Assembly (NCBI GenBank): GCA_020161665.1
Contig: JAIUPA010000014.1
Coordinates: 1-64,000 of the forward strand
Direction: 5' to 3'
Source of the DNA: Pseudomonadota bacterium
GTDB taxonomy: Bacteria > Pseudomonadota > Alphaproteobacteria > Rhizobiales > Rhizobiaceae
Length of the DNA: 64,000 nucleotides
In this document: piece after piece, positions 44,943 to 54,700 of the stretch
Layout: the number at the start of each line of letters is the position of its first letter
How positions within the stretch are numbered: the first letter of the stretch is position 1
Translations under genes and position numbers: made by a program
The notes under the pieces: model-generated
The model's database searches: none
Told to the model about the DNA's origin: nothing
What the model saw: the letters and a program-made list of their open reading frames with translations, nothing else

Positions 44943-44971
44943 TTGACAGGCCGACCAATGAGTGCTGATAT
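44943..44971 (+). promoter_or_regulatory. Putative frcB promoter
   Basis: A perfect TTGACA at 44943-44948 is followed after 17 bases by a weak -10 (TGATAT, 44966-44971). It is located 116 bases before the frcB start and immediately after the ROK palindrome. Confidence 0.5.
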
Positions 44972-45086
44972 TGGCGTCGTGGAGGAAGACGGGCTGGAGG
45001 GCCTGTCTGGTTTAGGTCGCTGAGAGCGCCTTGTCCGACACCGTGCGCCGGAGAGCGGCCCGCGATTTTCATTCTGGGAGGAAATG

Positions 45087-46109
45087 ATGAAAAAGACCGT
45101 ATTTGCAGCCCTGTCGACCCTTGCTGTTGGCGTTGCTTTTGCGATGCCCGCTTCTGCGGCTGGCACCTCGGCCTGCCTGATCACCAAGACGGATACCAAC
45201 CCTTTCTTCGTGAAGATGAAGGAAGGCGCCACCGCCAAGGCCAAGGAACTGGGCGTGACGCTGAAGTCCTATGCTGGCAAGATCGACGGTGACAGCGAAA
45301 GCCAGGTCGCCGCTATCGAGACCTGCATCGCCGATGGCGCCAAGGGCATTCTCATTACCGCTTCGGACACCAAGGGCATTGTTCCGGCCGTGAAGAAGGC
45401 GCGCGACGCCGGTCTTCTGGTGATCGCCCTCGACACGCCGCTGGAGCCGATTGACTCGGCCGACATGACCTTTGCCACCGACAACCTTCTGGCTGGCAAG
45501 CTGATTGGCCAGTGGGCCGCCGCAACGCTTGGCGACAAGGCCAAGGATGCGCGCGTTGCCTTCCTCGACCTGACCCCCTCGCAGCCTTCCGTTGACGTTC
45601 TGCGCGACCAGGGCTTCATGATGGGCTTTGGCATCGACACCAAGGACGCCAACAAGATCGGCGATGAAGACGACAAGCGCGTGGCTGGTCACGACATTAC
45701 CAACGGCAACGAAGAAGGCGGCCGCTCGGCCATGGAAAACCTTCTCCAGAAGGACCCGACCATCAACGTCGTCTACACCATCAACGAACCGGCTGCCGCT
45801 GGCGCTTATGAAGCGCTGAAGGCTGTGGGTCGCGAGAAGGACACGCTGATCGTTTCGGTTGACGGTGGTTGCCCGGGCGTCAAGAACGTGGCGGGCGGCG
45901 TTATCGGTGCCACGTCGCAGCAGTATCCGCTGCTGATGGCCTCCAAGGGCATCGAAGCCATCGCCACCTTTGCCAAGTCCGGCGAAAAGCCGAAGGCAAC
46001 CGAAGGCAAGAACTTCTTTGATACCGGCGTGACGCTCGTCACCGACAAGCCTGCCAAGGGCATCGAGTCCATCGACTCCAAGGCTGGCCTTGGCAAGTGC
46101 TGGGGCTGA
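45087..46109 (+). CDS. frcB: Fructose-type ABC transporter substrate-binding protein
   Basis: This 340-residue periplasmic sugar-binding protein (Peripla_BP_4) has a signal peptide ending near PASA, residue 23. Family features include [20 protein letters not shown] and [13 protein letters not shown] take the second of two adjacent ATGs because the GGGAGG site is too close to the first. The high similarity in layout to Sinorhizobium frcB, with ROK regulator upstream and frcC, frcA downstream, supports fructose (also mannose or ribose) as ligand. Confidence 0.88.
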   Translation: MKKTVFAALSTLAVGVAFAMPASAAGTSACLITKTDTNPFFVKMKEGATAKAKELGVTLKSYAGKIDGDSESQVAAIETCIADGAKGILITASDTKGIVPAVKKARDAGLLVIALDTPLEPIDSADMTFATDNLLAGKLIGQWAAATLGDKAKDARVAFLDLTPSQPSVDVLRDQGFMMGFGIDTKDANKIGDEDDKRVAGHDITNGNEEGGRSAMENLLQKDPTINVVYTINEPAAAGAYEALKAVGREKDTLIVSVDGGCPGVKNVAGGVIGATSQQYPLLMASKGIEAIATFAKSGEKPKATEGKNFFDTGVTLVTDKPAKGIESIDSKAGLGKCWG

Positions 46110-46133
46110 TCAGGCCCTGAACCGTTAATGCAA

Positions 46134-46170
46134 GGGCCGGCGGATTCCTCTCCGCCACAACCCTCGGCCC
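46134..46170 (+). other. Nested hairpin between frcB and frcC
   Basis: An outer stem GGGCCG/CGGCCC encloses GGCGGA/TCCGCC. It lies 25 bases after the frcB stop and about 160 bases before frcC. Such hairpins often stabilise the binding-protein mRNA so that it is made in excess over the membrane parts. Confidence 0.5.
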
Positions 46171-46327
46171 TGGTGCGGCCGGTTTGAAGCGATCTGCCAA
46201 GCGTCGCCTTAGACCGGCCGCCTGCACGGTAGAGCGAACGCGCTCTTTTTGTGAACGGCACACTCGTTGCGGCTTCGCGCCGCGCTACATGGTGATTGTG
46301 CTGATATTTTCTTCGGGAGGATGGATC

Positions 46328-47404
46328 ATGTCCGCCAACGCGGCTCCACAGCCAAGTCAGGAATTCGAAAAGGTGCTCGTTGACAGTGCGACGCAGGTCG
46401 CCTCCTTCGATCACGACAAAACGCCAACAGAGCGTTTCCAGCATTTCCTTCACCAGAGCCCCGCAGCGGTTCCGTTGATCGTCCTCATTCTGTCGCTGAT
46501 TGCCTTCGGGTTGATCCTTGGCGGCAAGTTCTTCTCGGCCTTCACGCTGACGCTCATTCTGCAGCAGGTGGCGATTGTCGGCATTGTCGGCGCAGCCCAG
46601 ACGCTGGTGATTTTGACGGCAGGGATCGACCTTTCGGTGGGTGCCATCATGGTGCTGTCCTCGGTCGTCATGGGCCAGTTCACCTTCCGTTACGGCATGC
46701 CTGCTGAACTGGCGGTTCTCTGCGGCTTTGCCGTGGGGGCTGCCTGCGGCTGGCTGAACGGCGCGTTGATTGCCTATGTTCGCCTGCCGCCTTTCATTGT
46801 CACGCTCGGCATGTGGCAGATCGTGCTGGCCGCGAACTTCCTCTATTCCGCCAACGAGACGATCCGCGCGCAGGACATCGAAACCACCGCGCCGATCCTG
46901 CAATTCTTCGGTGAGAACATCCGCATCGGCGGCGCGGTCTTCACCTACGGCGTGGTTGCCATGGTGCTGCTCGTGGCTCTCCTCTGGTATGTGCTGAACC
47001 GTACGGCCTGGGGTCGCCACCTCTACGCAACGGGCGACGATCCGGACGCAGCGGATCTGGCGGGCGTCAACGTTAAGCGCATGCTCATTTCGGTTTACAC
47101 GGTGTCCGGCCTGATCTGCGCGCTGGCCGGCTGGGCTCTCATCGGCCGCATCGGTTCGGTTTCGCCCACCGCAGGCCAGTTCGCCAACATTGAATCCATC
47201 ACGGCTGTGGTGATTGGCGGTCTGTCCCTCTTCGGCGGTCGCGGCTCCATCCTCGGCATGCTCTTCGGGGCCTTGATCGTCGGCGTCTTCTCGCTCGGCC
47301 TTCGCCTCATCGGCACCGACCCGCAATGGACCTATCTCCTGATTGGCGTGCTCATCATCGCGGCTGTCGCCATCGACCAGTGGATCAGAAAGGTAGCAGG
47401 CTAA
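46328..47404 (+). CDS. frcC: Fructose-type ABC transporter permease
   Basis: This 358-residue permease of the RbsC/BPD_transp_2 family has a hydrophilic N-terminal region of about 50 residues, then some ten membrane helices. Conserved features are the LTAGIDLSVGAIM motif, AGVNVKRM and GGLSLFGGRGS. The ATG at 46328 follows GGGAGG; upstream in-frame codons lack family similarity. Its stop overlaps the frcA start by one base (TAATG). Confidence 0.9.
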   Translation: MSANAAPQPSQEFEKVLVDSATQVASFDHDKTPTERFQHFLHQSPAAVPLIVLILSLIAFGLILGGKFFSAFTLTLILQQVAIVGIVGAAQTLVILTAGIDLSVGAIMVLSSVVMGQFTFRYGMPAELAVLCGFAVGAACGWLNGALIAYVRLPPFIVTLGMWQIVLAANFLYSANETIRAQDIETTAPILQFFGENIRIGGAVFTYGVVAMVLLVALLWYVLNRTAWGRHLYATGDDPDAADLAGVNVKRMLISVYTVSGLICALAGWALIGRIGSVSPTAGQFANIESITAVVIGGLSLFGGRGSILGMLFGALIVGVFSLGLRLIGTDPQWTYLLIGVLIIAAVAIDQWIRKVAG

Positions 47405-48189
47405 TGGAAAAGACCCCTATTCTCTCCGCCCACGGCCTTGTGAAGCGTTATGGCCGCGTGACCGCTCTCGATAATGCCGATTTCGACCTCTACCCCGGCG
47501 AGATCCTTGCGGTGATTGGCGATAACGGTGCGGGCAAGTCCTCGCTCATCAAGGCGCTGTCGGGTGCAATTGCGCCCGACGAAGGCGAAATCCGCATGGA
47601 TGGCAAGCCGATCTCGTTCAAAAGCCCGATTGAGGCCCGCAAGGCCGGGATCGAGACGGTGTACCAGAACCTGGCGCTCTCGCCCGCACTGTCGATTGCC
47701 GACAACATGTTCCTGGGTCGCGAAATCCTGCGTCCCGGCATCATGGGCTCGGTCTTCCGCTCGCTCGACCGTCCGGCCATGGCGAAGTTTGCCCGCGAAA
47801 AGCTGTCGGAACTCGGCCTGATGACGATCCAGAACATCCATCAGGCGGTGGAAACGCTTTCGGGCGGCCAGCGTCAGGGCGTGGCCGTGGCCCGTGCCGC
47901 TGCCTTCGGCTCGCGCGTCATCATTCTCGATGAGCCGACCGCAGCCCTTGGCGTCAAGGAATCTCGCCGCGTGCTCGAACTCATTCTGGAAGTGCGCTCG
48001 CGCGGCCTGCCGATCGTTCTCATCTCGCACAACATGCCGCATGTGTTCGAGGTGGCCGACCGCATCCATGTTCACCGTCTGGGCCGTCGTCTCTGTGTCA
48101 TCAATCCGAAGGAATATTCCATGTCGGATGCGGTGGCCTTCATGACCGGCGCGCGCCCTGCCCCCGAAACCCATCTTGCGGTGGCCTGA
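47404..48189 (+). CDS. frcA: Fructose-type ABC transporter ATP-binding protein
   Basis: This 261-residue single-domain ABC ATPase has Walker A GDNGAGKSSLIK, signature LSGGQRQG and Walker B VIILDEPTAALG. Unlike RbsA or XylG it has one ATPase domain, as FrcA does. It is translationally linked to frcC and followed by a terminator-like hairpin. Confidence 0.92.
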   Translation: MEKTPILSAHGLVKRYGRVTALDNADFDLYPGEILAVIGDNGAGKSSLIKALSGAIAPDEGEIRMDGKPISFKSPIEARKAGIETVYQNLALSPALSIADNMFLGREILRPGIMGSVFRSLDRPAMAKFAREKLSELGLMTIQNIHQAVETLSGGQRQGVAVARAAAFGSRVIILDEPTAALGVKESRRVLELILEVRSRGLPIVLISHNMPHVFEVADRIHVHRLGRRLCVINPKEYSMSDAVAFMTGARPAPETHLAVA

Positions 48190-48202
48190 GCGATCAGACC
48201 CT

Positions 48203-48242
48203 GATACGCCGGGCCGACAAAGGTCCGGCGTATCGCTTTCTT
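48203..48242 (+). terminator. Terminator-like hairpin after frcA
   Basis: GATACGCCGG (48203-48212) pairs with CCGGCGTATC (48225-48234) and is followed by the T-rich GCTTTCTTTG. It probably ends or attenuates the frcBCA message before the kinase genes. Confidence 0.7.
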
Positions 48243-48270
48243 TGCATTTCAACCGCGCGGAGAACCGAGA

Positions 48271-49194
48271 ATGATCCTGTGCTGCGGCGAGGCCATCATT
48301 GACATGCTGCCGGGGCAGACCGGCACGGGTGAAGCGGCCTATGTTCCTCATATGGGCGGTGCCATTTACAATACGGCCATGGCCCTTGGCAGACTTGGCG
48401 CGCCCTCCGGCTTTTTCGGCGGCATTTCCACCGACATGCTCGGCGAGATGCTGTGCGCGGAATTAAGCCGCAGTCAGGTGGATTTCAGCCTCAGCGCCCG
48501 CTCGCCGCGTCCGGCCACGCTTGCCTTCGTCAAGCTGGTCAACGGACAGGCGACCTATGCCTTCTACGATGAGGCCTCCGCCGGGCGGATGCTCATGCCG
48601 CATGACCTGCCGCGATTGGAAGCGGCCTGCGACGCCATGCATTTCGGTGGTATCAGCCTGATTTCCGAACCCTGCGGCTCGACGCTCGAGCATTTCGCCA
48701 TGCGAGAGAGCGTTTACCGCGTGATCTCGATCGATCCCAATATCCGTCCCGGCATGATCGAGTTTCCCGAAGCCTATATCGCCCGCATTCGCCGCATGGC
48801 TAGCGTTGCCGATATCGTCAAATTCTCCGATGATGATCTGGCCTGGTTCGAAAGCCGCAATGATCCGGGCAAGGACCCGGAATGGTGGCTGAAGCAGGGC
48901 GCAAAGCTGGTGATTGTCACCAAGGGTGCGGAGGGGGCCATTGCCTTGACGAACCGTTTCGAGGTGGCTGTCGAAGCCCGCCGGGTGACTGTGGTTGATA
49001 CCGTCGGCGCCGGTGATACGTTTGATGCGGCGGTGCTTGCTTCCTTCCACGATCAGGGTCTGTTGACGAAAAGCGCCATTGCGCATCTGACCACAGAATC
49101 CGTAAAACAGGCGCTGGACCTCGGTGTAAAGGCCGCGGCGGTGACCGTCTCGCGCGCCGGGGCCAACCCGCCGTGGCGAAGCGAACTGGACTGA
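48271..49194 (+). CDS. PfkB-family carbohydrate kinase, probable fructokinase
   Basis: This is a 307-residue ribokinase/PfkB protein with MGGAIYNTAMALGRLG near the N-terminus and the C-terminal DTVGAGDTFDAAVLASF motif holding the catalytic Asp. It follows frcA by about 80 bases with a terminator-like hairpin between. It would phosphorylate the imported sugar, most likely fructose to fructose 6-phosphate. Substrate is inferred from context. Confidence 0.88.
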   Translation: MILCCGEAIIDMLPGQTGTGEAAYVPHMGGAIYNTAMALGRLGAPSGFFGGISTDMLGEMLCAELSRSQVDFSLSARSPRPATLAFVKLVNGQATYAFYDEASAGRMLMPHDLPRLEAACDAMHFGGISLISEPCGSTLEHFAMRESVYRVISIDPNIRPGMIEFPEAYIARIRRMASVADIVKFSDDDLAWFESRNDPGKDPEWWLKQGAKLVIVTKGAEGAIALTNRFEVAVEARRVTVVDTVGAGDTFDAAVLASFHDQGLLTKSAIAHLTTESVKQALDLGVKAAAVTVSRAGANPPWRSELD

Positions 49195-49203
49195 TGGCAG
49201 ACG

Positions 49204-49851
49204 ATGACCACCCCGCTGACGCTCGATGAACTGGAAAGGCGGCTTCTGTCGCTTTCACCCGACCGGCGGCATTTGGTGGCGCTGGTCGGCGCGCCGGGCT
49301 CAGGCAAAAGCACGACGGCAGAGACTTTGAATGACCGGCTGAATGCAGCCGATCCGGGCTGCTGCAGTATTCTGGCCATGGATGGCTATCACTTCGATGA
49401 CCGCGTGCTGGAAGCGCGGGGCCATAGAGACCGAAAAGGCGCGCCGCACACATTCGATGTGGCGGGCCTTGCCGCCATGCTTCATCGCTTGAAGGCGAAT
49501 GACGGATCAGACATCGCCGTTCCGGTCTTTGATCGTTCTCTGGAAATCGCCCGCGCCGCCGCCGCCATCATTCCCGCATCAAGCCGTCTCGTGCTGGTCG
49601 AAGGCAATTACCTGCTGCTGAACCGCGCGCCGTGGTCCGGATTGAAGCCGCTCTTCGACCTTTCGGTGTTCATCAATGTGCCGCGAGACGTTCTCGCCGA
49701 ACGTCTCATGGCGCGCTGGCTGGGTTTCGGCTTCGACGAGGCGACGGCCCGCGCCAAGGCAGAGGGCAACGACCTTCCCAATGCCGATCTGATCCTCGCC
49801 GAAAGCCTGCCCGCTGATTATCGGCTCGAAACGTCGGCTCAACACGCATAG
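49204..49851 (+). CDS. frcK: P-loop nucleoside/sugar kinase-like protein (FrcK type)
   Basis: This 215-residue P-loop protein of the uridine kinase/PanK-like family has Walker A GAPGSGKSTTAE, MDGYHFDD (acceptor-binding), RKGAPHTFD and VLVEGNYLLLN. In Sinorhizobium a small kinase of this kind, FrcK, is encoded with frcBCA. Its physiological substrate is not certain even there. It starts nine bases after the PfkB gene ends, so the two kinases are co-transcribed. Confidence 0.75.
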   Translation: MTTPLTLDELERRLLSLSPDRRHLVALVGAPGSGKSTTAETLNDRLNAADPGCCSILAMDGYHFDDRVLEARGHRDRKGAPHTFDVAGLAAMLHRLKANDGSDIAVPVFDRSLEIARAAAAIIPASSRLVLVEGNYLLLNRAPWSGLKPLFDLSVFINVPRDVLAERLMARWLGFGFDEATARAKAEGNDLPNADLILAESLPADYRLETSAQHA

Positions 49852-49930
49852 CGGGCGGCATGATCGATCGAATCTTTCAAAAATTGTAAGACTTCTATGC
49901 TGTCCTCAATCAAAGGGCAGAAGGTCTTCC

Positions 49931-51217
49931 ATGAATATGTTTTCAGTGATTATTTCAGGCATTGTCGATGGTTTGCGGCGCTCATTCGACTTCGCCGGGA
50001 AAAGTTCAAGACCGGAATTCTGGTGGTTTGTCTGGTTTTGTGTCGTCATAGGCATCTTCGCCCATCATTTTGGGCTGATAAAATACAGTCTGGTGGTGTG
50101 TGCAGTCCCGTTCGCGGCGGTGGCGATCCGCAGGCTCCGTGATGCGGGGGTGCAGCCAAAACTCGTACTGCTGGCCCTTTTTTGTCCACCCATCACTTTC
50201 ATCGTCTTCAGCGCGCTTGAGCTGATGATTGAGAATTCGTTTGCGCTCAGTGTGCCTTATCATTTTCTGTCGCGTCTACCGACAGCAGGTGCCGTTCTTT
50301 TCTTTTGGTCCTTCTTGCTCATCATGCTCACACAGAAGGAAAGCCTACCGGCGATCAAGCGAGAGGCAATAGTGTATCCGCAATTTGAGAATCCGGCTTT
50401 GCGCGCGCGTCGAGAGGCACAAGAAAGGGTTGAGGCCTATTCAAAGGCTGCGATGACGGCTTTTGGACTTGCGTCGGCTGAAGCAGAGCCGAAGGCGGCA
50501 CCTCCTGATGAGAATCACGAAGAAGAAATAGCAGCAGTCTGCGGTGTCATCTTGGACAATTGCGTCAAATATGCTCACGGTATGCTTGCGCCGAATATTG
50601 AGGTGCTCGGAATGGCGGCGCGTCAATATTTGCAGTCCGTAGGATGGAAGCCCGCGCCAGAAAACGCAGAGACGATGGACCTTGAGTATCAGGCAGGTGC
50701 TCAATGCCTGAGAGACAACACCAAACTTATGAAGTCCGTAAAACTCGAGGATGCTGCCGAACAAGTTGGTTCTGTCCTGACCAAGATAAAAAGTCATATC
50801 CAAATTTTCAATCAAATGGCCGCAGAGCGGTACTATGAGCTGACATGTTTCACAATTGCGGATGGAGACACGTCACTCCTTCTTGCCATTGAGACTTCGC
50901 GCCCGTCTCCAAGTCGCAAAGTCCTCAAAATTCGTCTTGCAGCAAAGCCCCAGTCTTTCAAGGTCATTGTTGAAATCCTGAGCATGACGACCATCACCCA
51001 TGCATTTGACAGGATTTCTTTTGACAAAGGTTTACAGATGGATCGCTTTGGATATTGGCACCTTGATGCATGGACGCCCGTTTACGCCAGAGATGGACTA
51101 GAAACCAAATTGTCGGTCAGATATGTATCCGATAACGATCTGAAATATTTTGAAAAATTGGGATTAAAACATCCGCCTTGTTATGTCGAATTCGAGATAG
51201 TAGAGATATCTTATTGA
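49931..51217 (+). CDS. DUF805-domain membrane protein with unknown C-terminal region
   Basis: This is a 428-residue protein. The first 140 residues form a DUF805-like membrane domain: FDFAGKSSRPEFWWF motif, RRLRDAG loop, and about four hydrophobic segments. From about 150 on it is soluble, with a helical stretch (150-300) and a C-terminal beta-rich part that I do not recognise. GC and codon use are clearly lower than in the flanking genes, with many AT-rich codons, which suggests transfer. No neighbour gives a clue to function. The fusion of DUF805 to such a long soluble part is not usual. Confidence 0.8.
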   Translation: MNMFSVIISGIVDGLRRSFDFAGKSSRPEFWWFVWFCVVIGIFAHHFGLIKYSLVVCAVPFAAVAIRRLRDAGVQPKLVLLALFCPPITFIVFSALELMIENSFALSVPYHFLSRLPTAGAVLFFWSFLLIMLTQKESLPAIKREAIVYPQFENPALRARREAQERVEAYSKAAMTAFGLASAEAEPKAAPPDENHEEEIAAVCGVILDNCVKYAHGMLAPNIEVLGMAARQYLQSVGWKPAPENAETMDLEYQAGAQCLRDNTKLMKSVKLEDAAEQVGSVLTKIKSHIQIFNQMAAERYYELTCFTIADGDTSLLLAIETSRPSPSRKVLKIRLAAKPQSFKVIVEILSMTTITHAFDRISFDKGLQMDRFGYWHLDAWTPVYARDGLETKLSVRYVSDNDLKYFEKLGLKHPPCYVEFEIVEISY

Positions 51218-51255
51218 AATTGTTAATGTTTTAGTTTTCGCATGGGGAATGCATA

Positions 51256-51765
51256 TTGGGTTTGATTCGTATTATTGTGAGCCTGTTTTTCAGGCGCTCC
51301 AGCCGTCGAAATTTCCCAAGGAAGACGACTGCTGTTCGTGTGCCTTCACCGCGCAGGCAAGAAGCCCTGCCGTTAAAGGTCATACAGGGGCGCTGCTGGG
51401 TTGTGGATGGCGACACGATTTCAATTGGTGATGTGCGTATTCGACTGGCGGGAATTGATGCGCCGGAACTCGATGATCCCTGGGGCAAGCAGGCGAAGTG
51501 GGCGATGGTCAAACTGTGCAAGGGGCACGTCGTGACGGCCCATATCAGACCTGAAATTTCCTATGACCGCGTCGTTGCCGACTGCTATTTGCCGGACGGA
51601 CGTGACCTGTCGGCAGAACTTGTTCGAATGGGCCTTGCTCTGGACTGGGCAAAGTTTTCTGGCGGCAAGTACCGCCATCTCGAAGCAGAGGACGCACGCC
51701 GTAAGCTTTGGCGCGTGACGGCACGGCAGCGCGGCACCCTTACATCGCAACAAGATTGCTTCTGA
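51256..51765 (+). CDS. Thermonuclease (SNase-like) family protein
   Basis: This 169-residue protein has an SNase fold. The catalytic and metal residues are visible in VVDGDTISIG, RIRLAGIDAPELDD and SYDRVVADCY, and the C-terminal LVRMGLALDW segment is typical. The N-terminal 40 residues are hydrophobic, then very basic (FFRRSSRRNFPRK), perhaps an anchor. The open frame begins at a TTG (51256), with no ATG start in the same frame before the nuclease domain; the start is uncertain. Confidence 0.75.
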   Translation: MGLIRIIVSLFFRRSSRRNFPRKTTAVRVPSPRRQEALPLKVIQGRCWVVDGDTISIGDVRIRLAGIDAPELDDPWGKQAKWAMVKLCKGHVVTAHIRPEISYDRVVADCYLPDGRDLSAELVRMGLALDWAKFSGGKYRHLEAEDARRKLWRVTARQRGTLTSQQDCF

Positions 51766-51795
51766 AAGAGTGGCGCTCCTGCTCATAATGCCGGA

Positions 51796-54700
51796 TCAGG
51801 CCAATGCCGCTTCCAGTTCCGTGCGGGCGGTGACGAAATCCACTTTGCCTGATCCCAGAACCGGCACCTTGCCGATGCGCACTTCCCCGGGCACCATCAT
51901 TTCCGTCGCACCCTTGGAACGGGCGAATTCGAGGAAGGTGGCACGGGTCGCGTTTTCGGCATCCGTCAACATGACCAGCTTTTCGCCCTTCTTCGGATCG
52001 GGCAGCGAGACGACGACGGTCAGGTTTTGCGGCCAAAGCTCGCCCGCAATCGCCTCGATGGCCGCCAGCGAGACCATTTCTCCGCCGACCTTGGCAAAGC
52101 GCTTGGCGCGGCCACGAATGAAGATGAAACCGTCTTCATCCACCGTGACGATATCGCCGGTGTCGTGCCAGCCATCGGCGAGCGTTTCGAGAACGCCCGG
52201 ATTTTCGGCGCGCAGATAGCCCGCCATCACGTTGTCACCGCGCACATAAAGCCGCCCGCCTTCAGTAACGCCCGGAACCGGTTCCAGACGATATTCCATG
52301 CCGGTCATGATCTTGCCGACCGAGCCCGGCTTGTTGAACATCGGCGTATTGAGCGAAATGACCGGAGCCGCTTCCGTCACGCCATAGCCTTCGAGAATGC
52401 GGACGCCGAACTTCTCCATATACAGCGCGCGGGTGGCCGCCTTCACCGGTTCCGCACCGGCAAAGCAATAGCGGATCGAGCGGAAGTCATAAGGGTGCGC
52501 CGTGCGGGCGTAGCCGTTCAGGAAGGTGTCCGTGCCGAAGATGATCGTCGCGTTCGAGGCATAGATCAGTTCCGGCACGATGCGATAGTGCAGCGGCGAC
52601 GGGTAGAAATAGACCGGCACGCCGGAGGTCAGCGGCAGAATGGTGCCTGCCGTCAGGCCGAAGGAATGGAAGACCGGCAGGATGTTGAACACCTTGTCGC
52701 CGGGGTTGAAGTCAATGCGCGAGGCAGCCTGCGCGGCGTTTGACAGAACATTGTGATGCGTCAGTACCACGCCCTTCGGCGTGCCTTCGGAACCGGAGGT
52801 GAAGAGGATCACAGCCGGGTCATCGGCATTGCGCTTCACAAGCGGCTTGCCGCGGTTAAGCAGGCCAAGGAGTTTGTCCTTGAAGGTGACGGTCTGGCGG
52901 AGGTCGTCCAGCCAGACGATGTCCACCGTGCGGCCAAGCTCTTCCACAACCGGGCCAAGCTTGGCCTGCTGGATGAAGGCGCGCGAGGTCAGGACATGGC
53001 GGATTTCGGCGGCTTTGCAGGCCGATGCGAGGTTCGCGGCACCTGCCGTAAAGTTCAGCATGGCCGGAACTTTGCCCGCCGACATCAGGCCGAGAACGGT
53101 GACGACCGAGCCGTTGGCATTGGGCAAAAGAACGCCCAGTGTCTTTTCACCGCGATAGAGCGACTTGAACTTGCCACCAAGAACGGCAGCCGCAGTCAGA
53201 AGCTTGCCATAGTTCATCGCGCCGGTGACCGGATCTTCGATGGCCAGTTCACCCATGCCGCGTTCATCAGCGGTGGCGATGATCTTTTCCAGAACAGTGG
53301 TGCGCGTGTTCGAGGTCTCGAACATCAGGTTCGACATGACCTGATAGAGCGCTGCCCCTGCGGCCATGCGGCGCTTGCGGCCCTTGAGTTCGGCGGGGAC
53401 TTCAAGCTTCACCGGTTCCAAGATCGTCACCTTCACCTTGGGGAACAGGCGGCGGCGCACATGCTTGGAGGTGAGGCGCGAGAAGTAGCTCTTTTCCAGT
53501 CCGTCGATGCGGATCGGAACGACCATCGAGCCGGTCTTGTCGGCCACCATGGCGGCCCCGTCATAGACCTTCATCAGCGTGCCGGTGACGGTGATGCGGC
53601 CTTCAGGGAAGATGACCAGTGGATCGCCGCCCTGCACTGCCTTGATCAGCGTGCGGGTGGCCATGGGCTTGGTCGGGTCCAGCGGCAGGAAATGGCACAT
53701 GTTCAGGAAGGGCTTCACCCACCAGGCCTTGGCGATGTTGTAATCGACAGCGAAGACCGGCTCTTCCTCGGTCAAGGCCAGCGCTAGCGGGCCGTCGAGG
53801 AAGGAGACGTGGTTGAGGGCCAGAATGGGCGCCCGGCCGGCCTTCTTGATGTTTTCGAGCCCCTCCACTTCCAGACGCAGAAAAGCGCGGAAAAGGATGG
53901 ACACAAAATCGCGGAACGGGTTGGTGGGCAGCGTGCGCAGCATGACCCATGCGGCCACGGCGTTGAGAACAGCCAGCGTGAAGAGGAGCATCGGAATGGT
54001 GACGCCAAGGGCCTGAAGGATGGCCACAGTTGCCCCGCCTGCGGTCATGAAACCGGCTTGCACGACATTGGCGGCCCCGATGACGCGAGCGCGACGGTCC
54101 TCATGCGCCCAGGCCTGAAGGGCCGAGAAGCTCGGCACCACGAGAAAGGCACCGGCAATCGCCATGCCTGCCAGATCGATGGCGATGCGGATCGTCTTGG
54201 GATTGGCGAAGAATGCGGCCCCCTCTTCCGCCACCCGGGCGGCAGCCTCTGCGCCTGCAACGGCAAAGGCGAGGTCAAGGCCGAAGAGCGCCATCAAAAG
54301 CGTGCCGATCGGAGCGGGAAGCAGAACGATGCGACCTGCCGACATCCACGCGGCAAGACCTGAACCGATGCCGATGGCGACGGCGAAGACGCCAAGATAA
54401 GCGGTGATATTGGCCTCGCTGCCACCCAGATGGTTCTTCACCAGCGGCGGCAGAAGCGAAAGCACGATTGCACCAACCAGCCAGAACCAGGAAGCCATCA
54501 GTGCCGAACGCCAGATGCGACGGTCTTCGCGCAGGCTCTGGACGAGGTTGATGGTCGAGCGGACAATATTGCGTTCCACGACGAGATCGGGCGCCTTGGC
54601 GCCCACGCGCGGAATGAAACCGCTCGTCGCCCAGCAGGCGAGCGAAAGGCCCATCATCATCGGGCCGAAGACCCACGGATTGACACCGCCGGTGGCAGCA

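Noticed and set aside
45806..47326. 506-codon minus-strand open frame opposite frcB/frcC
   Set aside because: Shadow of the transporter genes; polar low-complexity sequence with no family features.
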